Below, piece after piece: positions 45,078 through 53,592 of a stretch of DNA of 64,000 nucleotides. How positions within the stretch are numbered: the first letter of the stretch is position 1; every line of letters begins with the position of its first letter. The stretch covers positions 4,921,424 through 4,985,423 of the forward strand of contig NZ_KB911579.1 of NCBI RefSeq assembly GCF_000383575.1. The letters are read 5' to 3'. The position numbers and the translations under genes are program-made. Source of the stretch: Salinispora oceanensis. Its GTDB lineage: Bacteria > Actinomycetota > Actinomycetes > Mycobacteriales > Micromonosporaceae. Under the pieces are notes generated by a model that was given only the letters and a program-made list of their open reading frames with translations, was not told the origin of the DNA and did no database searches.

Positions 45078-45146
45078 GGGGTGGCAGCAGCCGCGCATCG
45101 GCCCGGACGACTTGCGGGGCCGAAACCCAGCGGCTGCTGCCACCCC
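45078..45146 (+). terminator. Long-stem terminator after copy 1
   Basis: Perfect 16-bp stem (45078-45093 with 45131-45146) enclosing 37 bases that can form an inner hairpin. A degraded counterpart follows copy 2 at 46990-47058. Confidence 0.65.
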
Positions 45147-45202
45147 GACCACCACGCCGGCGCCGCCAACGGACGCGGTTCGGACAAATCGCTCTTGACT
45201 GA

Positions 45203-45326
45203 TGTACGCACCGTCCCGGCCGGGTATCGGCTTGATAACACGCCTTCTCGAAATCGCGTGTCTGGTGTCACAGTGACAGGCACCTCACACCCCCTCGTGA
45301 GCCAAGCGCCCTGAGGAGGCACTCCC
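45203..45326 (+). repeat. Duplicated leader, copy 2
   Basis: Counterpart of 43287-43409, with the same order of conserved blocks and GAGGAGG 7 nt before the ATG. Its presence shows that the duplication unit included the promoter. Confidence 0.75.
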
Positions 45327-46964
45327 ATGCGCGGGAAATTTCTGAAGGTGGCGGTCGCAGCGACCGCCACCGCCATGTTGGCCACCGCCTGTGGTGGTGG
45401 CAGCGACGATCCGGAGGACTCTGCCGGTCAGGCCGGCGGTCAGCTGCGGGTCTACGCCTCGGAGCCGGCGTTCCTGCTGCCATCCAACGGCGACGACGAG
45501 CCGTCGATCTACGTGATCCGTCAGCTCTACCGTGGTCTGGTCAAGTACAACGCCGACACCGGTGAGCCGGAGATGGACCTGGCCGAGTCGATCGAGTCGG
45601 AGGACCAGAAGCTCTGGACGATCAAGCTGAAGGACGGCTACACCTTCGACAACGGTGAGCCGGTCAACGCCGACGCCTTCATCCGCTCGTGGAACTACGC
45701 CGCCTACGCGCCGAACGCGCAGAACAACGGCTACTTCATGAAGCGCATCGCCGGCATCGACGCGGTCCTGCCCAAGGACCCCGACGGCGACGGCCCGGCA
45801 GAGGCCCCCGAGCCGTCCGCCGAGACGATGTCCGGGCTGCAGAAGGTCGACGACCTGACCTTCACCGTGGAGCTCAAGGCGCCGTTCAGCGGCTTCCCGA
45901 CGATTGTCGGATACTCGGGATTCTTCCCGATGGCCCAGGCCTGCATCGACGACATCGAGGCCTGCAACGAGACCCCGATCGGCAACGGCCCCTACAAGAT
46001 CGACGGTCAGTGGGAACACGAGGTCGAGATCAACCTGGTCCGGAGCGACAGCTGGAACGGTGAGCCGGGCAAGCCGGACGAGATCTACTACCGGATCTTC
46101 GCCGACGTGGACGCCGGCTACTCCGCCTTCCAGGCCGGCGAGCTGGACGTGATGTACACGATCCCGCCGGCGCGCTTCAAGGACGCCCAGGCCAGCTACG
46201 GCGACCGGCTGCACGAGCAGGAGGGCGACAGCCTCAACTACGTCGGCCTGCCGCTGTACAACGACAGCTTCAAGGACAAGCGGATCCGCCAGGCGTTCTC
46301 GATGGCGATCGACCGGCAGTCCATCATCGACGCCGTCTTCGACGGCCGGTACACCCCCGCCACCGGCTTCGTCGCACCGATCTTCGACGGCGCTCGCCCG
46401 GGTATCTGCACCTACTGCGAGCAGGACGTCGAGAAGGCCAAGGAACTGCTCGCGGCGGCCGGCGGCTGGCCCGAGGGCAAGAAGCTGACCCTGTGGGCCA
46501 ACGCGGGTAACAACCACGAGGCCTGGCTACAGGCGGTCGGCGACCAGATCAAGAACGCGCTGGGCATCGACTACGAGCTGAAGGTCAACCTGCAGTTCCC
46601 CGAGTACCTGGAAAAGGCGGACAACCGGGAGTTCACCGGCCCGTTCCGGCTCGGCTGGGGCCCGGACTACCCGTTCCTGGAGACCTACCTGACTCCGCTC
46701 TACGCCTCCGGCAACGACAGCAACAACAGCACCTTCAGCAACGCCGGGTTCGACGACCTGCTGAAGAAGGGTGACTCCGCCCCGTCCCTGGAGGAGGCCA
46801 TCGCCTTCTACCAGCAGGCCGAGGACATCCTGGCCGAGGAGCTGCCGGTCATCCCGATGTTCTGGCGGAAGGAGGCGGCGCTCTACAGCGACAAGGTCGA
46901 CACCTTCGTCTGGAACCAGGTCTCCGGCGCCGCCTACGGCGAGACCTCGCTGAAGCAGAACTGA
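45327..46964 (+). CDS. Solute-binding lipoprotein (SBP_bac_5), copy 2
   Basis: 545 residues, the same length as copy 1 with no evident indels in the coding part. Lipobox ATAC follows MRGKFLKVAVAATATAML. Differences cluster near the N-terminus of the mature protein, around residues 125-145 and in the C-terminal third, for example TYLTPLYASGNDSN against copy 1's TFLTPLYGTNSDGN. These are regions that could alter the ligand site. A 185-base segment (45528-45712) is identical to copy 1. No permease or ATPase is adjacent. Probably a paralogous receptor with a shifted ligand range. Confidence 0.92.
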   Translation: MRGKFLKVAVAATATAMLATACGGGSDDPEDSAGQAGGQLRVYASEPAFLLPSNGDDEPSIYVIRQLYRGLVKYNADTGEPEMDLAESIESEDQKLWTIKLKDGYTFDNGEPVNADAFIRSWNYAAYAPNAQNNGYFMKRIAGIDAVLPKDPDGDGPAEAPEPSAETMSGLQKVDDLTFTVELKAPFSGFPTIVGYSGFFPMAQACIDDIEACNETPIGNGPYKIDGQWEHEVEINLVRSDSWNGEPGKPDEIYYRIFADVDAGYSAFQAGELDVMYTIPPARFKDAQASYGDRLHEQEGDSLNYVGLPLYNDSFKDKRIRQAFSMAIDRQSIIDAVFDGRYTPATGFVAPIFDGARPGICTYCEQDVEKAKELLAAAGGWPEGKKLTLWANAGNNHEAWLQAVGDQIKNALGIDYELKVNLQFPEYLEKADNREFTGPFRLGWGPDYPFLETYLTPLYASGNDSNNSTFSNAGFDDLLKKGDSAPSLEEAIAFYQQAEDILAEELPVIPMFWRKEAALYSDKVDTFVWNQVSGAAYGETSLKQN

Positions 46965-46989
46965 GCTTCAGCAACCTGATCCGTCGGAA

Positions 46990-47058
46990 GGGGTGAGCAG
47001 CAGCCACGGATCGTCCCGGACGATTTCCGGACCGAGTTCCAACGGCTGCTGCCATCCC
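46990..47058 (+). terminator. Imperfect hairpin after copy 2
   Basis: GCAGCAGCC (46997-47005) pairs with 47044-47052 and the outer GGG with CCC; the middle has mismatches. It corresponds to the perfect hairpin after copy 1. Confidence 0.5.
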
Positions 47059-47082
47059 GGACTCCAGGAAGGCAACAACGGC

Positions 47083-47122
47083 GCTGCGGCCCTGGTCGGT
47101 CAACACCGACCAGGGCCGCAGC
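47083..47122. terminator. Strong hairpin directly before the DUF817 gene
   Basis: Perfect 18-bp stem (47083-47100 with 47105-47122) and a 4-nt loop CAAC, ending 14 bases before the DUF817 ATG. It may terminate read-through from the lipoprotein gene or act within the DUF817 leader; it leaves little room for a ribosome site. Confidence 0.65.
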
Positions 47123-47136
47123 GATAGCGTTCACGA

Positions 47137-48117
47137 ATGACCCCACCCCGGTCCGAGGACAATGCGGTATTCACCGGACCGGAACGCGCCCTGGACCGCC
47201 GGGTGCACGCGTGGCTCGAGCACGCTCCGCGTACCGGCTGGAGAGCCTGGGCGGTTGAACTCGCCGCCTTCACCGCCAAGCAGGCGTGGGCCTGCGTGTT
47301 CGGCGCCGCGATGCTCGCGGTGGTTGTCGCGGCCCGACTGTGGTGGCCCGACGACGCTGCGCTGGCGCGCAACGACGCGCTGACGGTCGCGGCGCTCGCG
47401 ATCCAGGTCGTCATGGTCACCACGCGGCTGGAAACACTGCGCGAGCTTCGGGTGGTGGTGCTGTTCCACCTCGCGGGTACCATCATGGAAATTTTCAAGA
47501 CCGAGGTCGGCTCCTGGTCCTATGCCGACGATGGCATCCTCCGGCTCGGGCAGGTGCCACTCTTCTCCGGCTTCATGTACGCCGCGGTCGGCTCCTACCT
47601 GGTGCGCGTGTATCGCCTGTTCGACCTACGGTTCGACCGCTATCCACGGCAGTGGTTGACCGCGGTGGTGGCGGCGGCGATCTACGTCAACTTCTTCACC
47701 CACCACTACCTCGCTGACCTCCGCTGGCCGATCATGGTCGGGGTGGTCGTGGTCTTTGGCCGGTGCGTCATGCATTTCCGGGTCTTCCGGCGCCACCTGC
47801 GGATGCCGGTGCTCTGCGCGTTCGGGCTCGTCGCAGTCTTCATCTGGCTCGCCGAGAACATCTCCACCTGGTCACACGCGTGGACCTACCCCAACCAGGC
47901 CGAGGGCTGGCATCCGGTGTCCGTGAGCAAACTGGGGTCGTGGTTCCTACTAATGATCATCTCGGTGGTCTTGGTGGCGTGGGTGTATCCGCCCCGACCC
48001 GTCTCCAATTCGCCCGGTGCCGCAGGGGAACGGGAAGAGCGGGAGGCGGGAGTGCCCGGCCACCCGGGCTCCCGCCCAGCCTCCCCGGAGACGTCCAGCG
48101 CGACCAGACTGGGTTGA
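47137..48117 (+). CDS. DUF817 membrane protein
   Basis: 326 residues with about eight membrane segments. Family blocks: TIMEIFKTEVGSWSYADDGI, PLFSGFMYAAVGSYLVRVYRLF, and WLAENISTWSHAWTYPNQAE. The C-terminal 40 residues are a polar tail rich in Pro, Glu and Ser. Function of the family is unknown. No clear ribosome site precedes the ATG, since a perfect hairpin ends 14 bases before it. Converges on glpK; the two stop codons sit in a shared hairpin. Confidence 0.88.
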   Translation: MTPPRSEDNAVFTGPERALDRRVHAWLEHAPRTGWRAWAVELAAFTAKQAWACVFGAAMLAVVVAARLWWPDDAALARNDALTVAALAIQVVMVTTRLETLRELRVVVLFHLAGTIMEIFKTEVGSWSYADDGILRLGQVPLFSGFMYAAVGSYLVRVYRLFDLRFDRYPRQWLTAVVAAAIYVNFFTHHYLADLRWPIMVGVVVVFGRCVMHFRVFRRHLRMPVLCAFGLVAVFIWLAENISTWSHAWTYPNQAEGWHPVSVSKLGSWFLLMIISVVLVAWVYPPRPVSNSPGAAGEREEREAGVPGHPGSRPASPETSSATRLG

Positions 48118-48138
48118 TCAGTCGAGATCAACCCAGTC
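48107..48138. terminator. Hairpin spanning the two convergent stop codons
   Basis: GACTGGGTTGAT (48107-48118) pairs perfectly with 48127-48138 around an 8-nt loop. The left arm holds the DUF817 stop and the right arm encodes the last residues of GlpK, so one coding-sequence hairpin can end both transcripts. Confidence 0.65.
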
Positions 48139-49635
48139 GAGGGTACGCTGCACCGCCCGCTTCCAGCGGTCATAGCCGGCCTCGCGCCGCTCCGAGGACC
48201 AGGTGGGTTGCCAGCACTGGCTCTCGTTCCAGTTCTCGCGCAGCTCGTCGGTACTGCGCCAGAAGCCAACCGCCAGACCCGCAGCGTAGGCGGCGCCGAG
48301 CGCGGTGGTCTCGGCGACCGTCGGGCGGCTCACCGGGACACCGAGGATGTCGGCCTGCAACTGCATGCACAGTTCGTTCTCCGTGACACCCCCATCCACC
48401 TTGAGGCGCCCCAGCGTTACGCCGGAGTCCTTCGCCATGGCCTCTGCGACGTCTCGGCTCTGGTAACAGATCGACTCGAGGGTGGCGCGGGCGATGTGGG
48501 CGTCGGTGTTGAACCGGGACAGGCCGACGATCACGCCGCGGGCGTCGGAGCGCCAGTACGGGGCGAACAGGCCGGAGAACGCGGGCACGAAGTACACCCC
48601 GCCACTGTCGTCCACCTGGCGGGCCAGGATCTCACTCTGCGCCGCCGAGTTGATGATCTTCAACTGGTCCCGTAACCACTGCACGGCAGACCCGGTGACG
48701 GCGATCGAGCCCTCCAGCGCGTACACCGGCGGCTGGCCGCCGAACTGGTAGCAGACCGTGGTGAGCAGGCCGGCCTGGGAACGGACCAGCTCCGTACCGG
48801 TGTTGAGCAGCATGAAGTTGCCCGTACCGTAGGTGTTCTTGGCCTCCCCTGGGGCGAAACAGACCTGACCGACGGTGGCTGCCTGCTGGTCGCCGAGATC
48901 CCCGGTGAGCGGGACCGCGCCGGTGAACGGGCCATGGGCGGCGGTGACACCGTAGGAGTCCGGGTCAGACGACGGTCGGATCCGCGGCAGCATCGCCCGC
49001 GGGATGCCGAAGAAGGACAGCAGTTCGTCGTCCCAGTCCAGCGTCGCCAGATTCATCAGCATGGTGCGACTGGCGTTGGTTGGATCGGTAACGTGCACGC
49101 CGCCCGCGGTGCCGCCGGTCAGATTCCACAACAGCCAGGTGTCGGTGTTGCCGAAGATGGCCTCCCCGCGCTCGGCCGCCTCCCGCACTCCGTCCACATT
49201 CTCCAGAATCCACTGGATCTTGCCGCCGGAGAAGTATGTCGCCGGTGGCAGTCCGGCCTTTTGACGGATCACCTCCCCCTTACCTGAACGTTCCAATGCG
49301 GAGGCGATCCGGTCGGTCCGGGTGTCCTGCCACACGATGGCGTTGTGGTAGGGCCGACCGGTCCGACGATTCCACACCACGGTGGTCTCCCGCTGGTTGG
49401 TGACCCCGAGCGCGGCGAGGTCGCTGACGGTGAGGCGATGCTCGTACAGCACGGTCCGGATCACCGTCTGGGTACGCTCCCAAATCTCCACCGGGTTGTG
49501 TTCGACCCAGCCGGGTCGCGGCAGGATCTGCTGATGCTCGAGCTGGTGGCGACCCAAGTCAGTACCAACATGGTCAAAAACCATGAAACGGGTACTGGTG
49601 GTGCCCTGGTCCACCGCGGCAACGAAATCGGCCAT
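48118..49635 (-). CDS. glpK: Glycerol kinase
   Basis: 505 residues, normal length. ATP-dependent phosphorylation of glycerol to glycerol-3-phosphate. FGGY-family motifs: AAVDQGTTSTRFMVFD at the N-terminus (phosphate 1), VTNQRETTVVWNRRTGRP, and the signature YFVPAFSGLFAPYW. ATP-site blocks are KNTYGTGNFMLLNTG and KVDGGVTENELCMQ. Start at 49635 with AAGGAG upstream; the frame continues to 49824 but without a ribosome site. No glpF or glpD is adjacent. Confidence 0.95.
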   Translation of the reverse strand: MADFVAAVDQGTTSTRFMVFDHVGTDLGRHQLEHQQILPRPGWVEHNPVEIWERTQTVIRTVLYEHRLTVSDLAALGVTNQRETTVVWNRRTGRPYHNAIVWQDTRTDRIASALERSGKGEVIRQKAGLPPATYFSGGKIQWILENVDGVREAAERGEAIFGNTDTWLLWNLTGGTAGGVHVTDPTNASRTMLMNLATLDWDDELLSFFGIPRAMLPRIRPSSDPDSYGVTAAHGPFTGAVPLTGDLGDQQAATVGQVCFAPGEAKNTYGTGNFMLLNTGTELVRSQAGLLTTVCYQFGGQPPVYALEGSIAVTGSAVQWLRDQLKIINSAAQSEILARQVDDSGGVYFVPAFSGLFAPYWRSDARGVIVGLSRFNTDAHIARATLESICYQSRDVAEAMAKDSGVTLGRLKVDGGVTENELCMQLQADILGVPVSRPTVAETTALGAAYAAGLAVGFWRSTDELRENWNESQCWQPTWSSERREAGYDRWKRAVQRTLDWVDLD

Positions 49636-49900
49636 TCGAGTGCTCTCCTTCGCAGGTCGTCCGAACGAGTCGATCAGACGCGGCGCAGGAGGGGTACCGC
49701 AAATCAGACCAAAAATGGGACGGGCAGCAGGTCTGGTTCTGGTCGAATACGCCCCGAGGCTCCCGGAGTGGAAGAACGGTACGCCCGACGTGAATGCCGA
49801 ACAGGCGGGTGCCCCCGTGCCCACCCTTCTCCCCGGCGCCGATTCGCCGCGCTTCTCCTAACCACCGCGGGCTCGGCCACGCCCCACTACCGTCCCTCGT

Positions 49901-51115
49901 GTGACTATCCGTCGAATCACCGTGCCAGCAGTCGTCGTGGCAGTCGGGGCCATCGTCGTGTCGCCCGCCGCACCGGTCACGGCCCACAGCCGGACAGCCA
50001 GCACCGGAGCCGAGCCATGCCCCACTGTGGCGGCACCGACCCGGCCGGCTGGCACGCCCTCACCGCCTCCGGTCGGCCCCGCCGAAGCCGCCGTCGGCGG
50101 TGCCGGGCTGGCCACCACCGGGTTGGTCGTGCCGGCCGGAACCCCGACCGCGCCGGCGGTCACCGCGACCTCCTGGGTCGTCGCCGACCTCGACAGCGGC
50201 CAGGTCCTGGGGGGCTGTGGCCCGCACCAGCACCGCACTCCCGCGAGTGTCCAGAAGCTCCTGCTCGCCGCGGCCCTGATGCCCCGACTCGACCCGACGA
50301 CAGTCGTCGAGGTAGCCCGCGACGACCTGCACGACCTCGACCCGGCGAGCTCCCTGATGGGGGTGGTCGCAGGCGGCCGGTACACGGTCGAGGAGCTATG
50401 GCTGGGGCTGCTCCTGCAGTCCGGTAACGATGCGGCCAACGTCCTGGCCCGGCTCGGTGGTGGTGCCGACGGCCGGGAAGGCGGGGTAAGGGTGATGAAC
50501 GAGGAGGCGGCGCGGCTCCGGGCCAACCAAACCCACGCGGCGACACCATCCGGGCTGGACGGTCCCGACCAGTACACCAGCGCCTACGACCTGGCGCTGA
50601 TCGCGCGGGCCGCTTTCGCACGCGAGGACTTCCGCCGGTACATCGCCACCCGTGCGGCGAGTGTGCCATCCGCACCGGGCCGCTCCGCGCTCGCCCTCAC
50701 CGGTGACAACACCCTGCTGGGCAGCTACCCGGGAATGGTCGGCGGTAAGACGGGCTTCACCGACCTGGCCCGACAGACCTACGTCGGCGTGGCCGAACGC
50801 GACGGCCGGACGCTCACGGTGACCCTGCTCGGTGCGGAGACCGCCCCACTGGGCAGCTTGGGTGAGGCCACAGCGTTGCTCGACTGGGGCTTCGCCCTCG
50901 CCCCCGAGAAAGCGGTCGGCGAGCTGGTCACGCCGGATCAGGGAGGTCAGAAGGAGAACGAGCAGGTGGTCGTGGCCGGTGATGAGGGCCCCGGGACGGG
51001 CACCTACTCCCGGTCGGTGATGTCGGTCGTGATCGGCACCGTAGCCGCCCTCGGTACCGTCCTGGTTGGCGTCTTCGCCGGATGGCGGCGGGCCAGTCGA
51101 CGCACGGCCGCCTGA
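49901..51115 (+). CDS. D-alanyl-D-alanine carboxypeptidase, DacC-like (S11)
   Basis: 404 residues. Penicillin-binding motifs: SVQK (S116-K119), SGN (174-176) and KTG (283-285). N-terminal signal peptide (TVPAVVVAVGAIVVSPAAP), a Pro/Thr-rich spacer, and a C-terminal membrane anchor (VMSVVIGTVAALGTVLVGVF) with an Arg-rich end. Trims the terminal D-Ala of peptidoglycan stem peptides. GTG start without a strong ribosome site. A paralogue with the same layout is at 60034-61284. Confidence 0.92.
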   Translation: MTIRRITVPAVVVAVGAIVVSPAAPVTAHSRTASTGAEPCPTVAAPTRPAGTPSPPPVGPAEAAVGGAGLATTGLVVPAGTPTAPAVTATSWVVADLDSGQVLGGCGPHQHRTPASVQKLLLAAALMPRLDPTTVVEVARDDLHDLDPASSLMGVVAGGRYTVEELWLGLLLQSGNDAANVLARLGGGADGREGGVRVMNEEAARLRANQTHAATPSGLDGPDQYTSAYDLALIARAAFAREDFRRYIATRAASVPSAPGRSALALTGDNTLLGSYPGMVGGKTGFTDLARQTYVGVAERDGRTLTVTLLGAETAPLGSLGEATALLDWGFALAPEKAVGELVTPDQGGQKENEQVVVAGDEGPGTGTYSRSVMSVVIGTVAALGTVLVGVFAGWRRASRRTAA

Positions 51116-51331
51116 GGGCCGCCGTACGCGCGCATCCGCCCAGCCGTTGCATCGGCAATGCCCGTCCGGCGAACTACCGGCTACGCCAGCCGCGAACGCT
51201 CCACCCGACCCGGTCCGGCTCCCTCACTCACCCGGCGTGACCCTCCGTCGCTGGCGTCAGCTCGGAGCCAGGCCCGCACCCGGTAAGAGCGTCGGTATTC
51301 CGTTGCCAGGACTGCGACCAATCCACCTCGC

Positions 51332-51384
51332 TTGACAGTGTACGGCGTACACCCTACCGTTGGAGCAAGGTGTACGTCGTACAC
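51332..51384 (+). promoter_or_regulatory. Promoter with two copies of a GTGTACGNCGTACAC operator
   Basis: TTGACA at 51332-51337 and TACCGT at 51355-51360 have an ideal 17-base spacer, and that spacer contains the palindrome GTGTACGGCGTACAC (51338-51352). A second copy, GTGTACGTCGTACAC, is at 51370-51384, centre 32 bases away, about three helical turns. The layout is that of a tightly repressed TetR-type promoter for the DUF2306 gene. Confidence 0.75.
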
Positions 51385-51440
51385 CTGGATTCGTCCCCAG
51401 CCGGGCGGATCACCGCGTCACAACGAACAAGGGGCATGCC

Positions 51441-52196
51441 GTGCCTACATCATCCAAGCGAGAGTGGCTCGTTCCGGCCGGGCTGATCGCGCTCAGCGCC
51501 ATCCCAGTAATCGCCGGCACATTTCGCATCACCGAACTGACCAGCGATACAGCAGTCACCCCGGAGAACGCCCGCTTCTTTGCCTCACCAACACCGGTGC
51601 TGGTCCACATTGTCAGCTCCGCCGTCTACTGTCTGTTCGGCGCGCTTCAGTTCGCCCGCGGCTTTCGCCGCCGCAGGCCCGACTGGCACCGCATAGCCGG
51701 ACGCATCCTTATCCCACTCGGGCTCGCCTCGGCCTTGTCCGGCCTGTGGATGGCGAGTTTCTATGATCGCCCGGCCCAGGACAACGAACTCCTCACCGGC
51801 ATCCGACTTATCGCCGGGGCCGCCATGGTCGGCTGTCTCATCCTCGGCTTCACCAGCATCAGACAGCGGAAGATCGTCGGTCACCGCGCCTGGATGGCGC
51901 GCGCGTACGCAATCGGCCTCGGGGCGGGCACCCAGGCCCTGACCAACGCGCCCTGGATTCTGCTGACCGGCGAATCAACCGGAACCCCCCGGGCCTTGCT
52001 GATGCTCGCCGGCTGGCTGATCAACATTGCCGTGGTGGAGTGGGCGCTCCGCAGGAGACCCAGGCAGCCACGCCGCGCCGCTGGCGGCCGGACGCCACAA
52101 ACGCGAGCCGCCGGACTTTCACGACCTACAGCCAGCAGGAGCGCCCAGGGATCAGAGACAAGAGCACGGCTCGTCTCGGACAGCGGTGCAGGCTGA
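51441..52196 (+). CDS. DUF2306 membrane protein
   Basis: 251 residues with about six membrane segments and a basic C-terminal tail. Family blocks: FASPTPVLVHIVSSAVYCLFGALQFARGFRRRRPDWHRIAG and ITSIRQRKIVGHRAWMARAYAIG. The conserved His/Arg in the loops are usual for this cytochrome-like family. Function unknown. GTG start with AAGGGG 6 nt upstream. Controlled by the twin-palindrome promoter. Members are often next to TetR repressors; none is adjacent here. Confidence 0.85.
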   Translation: MPTSSKREWLVPAGLIALSAIPVIAGTFRITELTSDTAVTPENARFFASPTPVLVHIVSSAVYCLFGALQFARGFRRRRPDWHRIAGRILIPLGLASALSGLWMASFYDRPAQDNELLTGIRLIAGAAMVGCLILGFTSIRQRKIVGHRAWMARAYAIGLGAGTQALTNAPWILLTGESTGTPRALLMLAGWLINIAVVEWALRRRPRQPRRAAGGRTPQTRAAGLSRPTASRSAQGSETRARLVSDSGAG

Positions 52197-52203
52197 GCGG
52201 CCC

Positions 52204-52926
52204 TCAGGTCGCCCTCGACAGCGCGGCGAAGAGCTCCAGGTGGTTGGCGGCGTCGCGCGCGAGGAGAATGCCGATGATGCCCACGATCCAGCCGGTGGTC
52301 TCGGCCGCGTGGCGAACCATCCACCGGTTGACCGCCGCGAGCACCGGCTGCACCAGCCCGGCCGCGACCAGGCGTGCCGCCAGCAACACAAGTGCGGGCA
52401 GCACCATGACGACGCAGTAGCCGGCGAGCACGGCGACGCTCGCGGGTAGCGTCAGCGCGGACGCGCCGAGCAGCCCGATGGCCGCCAGATAGGGAAGCAT
52501 CGTGGTGGCCTCCAACGTCACGGCAGCCAGGGCCAGCCCGACCAAAGCCGGGGTGGATTCGCGCCCGCCCATGGCCCGCTCGCGCCAGCGCAGCAGGCGA
52601 CCCGGCTGCGGTTCAGCCGACCCTCGCTTCCAGCCGATGACCAGGCCGAGACCGACCAGGCCGATCCCCACCGCGAGTTGCACCACCCGGAACGGCGTAG
52701 TTTCCAGCACGGGACGCACCTCGTCGAGCAGGGCCGCCGCACCGACGAGCAACACCACGCCGAGCACGAGATAGCAGGCGGCAACCGTGGCGAGGAAGAC
52801 CAGCAGCCGGCTCGGGCGCAGCCGACCCGGCGCCAGCATCATCCAGATCGGGATGAGTAATGTTCCGAAGCTGGTGCTGTCGATCAGGGCCAGGACGACC
52901 AGCGATCCGATCAGGGCCAGGTCCAC
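52204..52926 (-). CDS. GAP family membrane protein (Sap/SfLAP-like)
   Basis: 240 residues with six membrane segments. LALIGSLVVLALIDSTSFGTLLIPIWMML at the N-terminus and the later LVGLALAAVTLEATTMLPYLAAIGLL match the GAP/SfLAP family, related in fold to LysE-type exporters and linked in mycobacteria to surface lipid transport. ATG start. Converges on the DUF2306 gene with 7 bases between stops and no visible hairpin. Confidence 0.8.
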   Translation of the reverse strand: MDLALIGSLVVLALIDSTSFGTLLIPIWMMLAPGRLRPSRLLVFLATVAACYLVLGVVLLVGAAALLDEVRPVLETTPFRVVQLAVGIGLVGLGLVIGWKRGSAEPQPGRLLRWRERAMGGRESTPALVGLALAAVTLEATTMLPYLAAIGLLGASALTLPASVAVLAGYCVVMVLPALVLLAARLVAAGLVQPVLAAVNRWMVRHAAETTGWIVGIIGILLARDAANHLELFAALSRAT

Positions 52927-53080
52927 GGCGCGCTCCCCCTCCGAGTCACGAGTGCGATGCTACGGCGAGATCGCAACAGGGCTGTTCATGGCCCACGCCC
53001 TTGGGCACGGCCGGTCTTACCGGCTTCACCCATGTTGCACCACGACCGGAGGGCAAATACCGGCCACGGCTTTACTGAAG

Positions 53081-53371
53081 TCACTTCAACAGCTTGTCAG
53101 CTTCAAGCCAGGTGAAGTTAATCAGTCGACCGTTACAGGTGAAGAGAATTCCGACTCGGATCAGATCCACATCCACGTGCTCTTCGGTGAGCAGGACCGA
53201 CAGCTCCCCCACCTCAGGGTGCGTGGCAGGGATGAAGAAGTTGGACCCCTGGAACGCCGACCCGCCACTTGGGTGGTCCGCCATTACTGGCATATCCCCG
53301 TAGTAACGTGCCGCCCTTTCCGCCAACCCTGATGACCCGAGGGAGTAGCCGTCACCTTGATACGCCCTCAC
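53081..53371 (-). CDS. Hypothetical protein (96 residues)
   Basis: A GTG-started frame with reasonable third-position G/C. The product looks globular: FIPATHPEVGELSVLLTEEH, VDLIRVGILFTCNGRLINFT, ending EADKLLK. There is no strong ribosome site and no family is recognised. It is the only plausible gene in the 52927-53592 stretch; the flanking 150-220 bases on each side hold nothing else I can support. Lower GC than the neighbours suggests acquired DNA. Confidence 0.4.
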   Translation of the reverse strand: MRAYQGDGYSLGSSGLAERAARYYGDMPVMADHPSGGSAFQGSNFFIPATHPEVGELSVLLTEEHVDVDLIRVGILFTCNGRLINFTWLEADKLLK

Positions 53372-53592
53372 CTACATGAACCCTGAGTGCGTCACATAGA
53401 TAATGAAACGGAGGCGACAACCAGCGTGGCGATCACTATTGCCCAGCGTCGTTGCGCAAGCACGGCGGAAGTCCATTCCCTGGGATTCCCATGGCTCGCG
53501 TTTGGGACCCTACATTGATCTACCCGGGCAGACCACCCCGGGCGAATAGCTGACCGGTCGAGCAGATCATCGCCGCCGATGCGGCAACCCAG

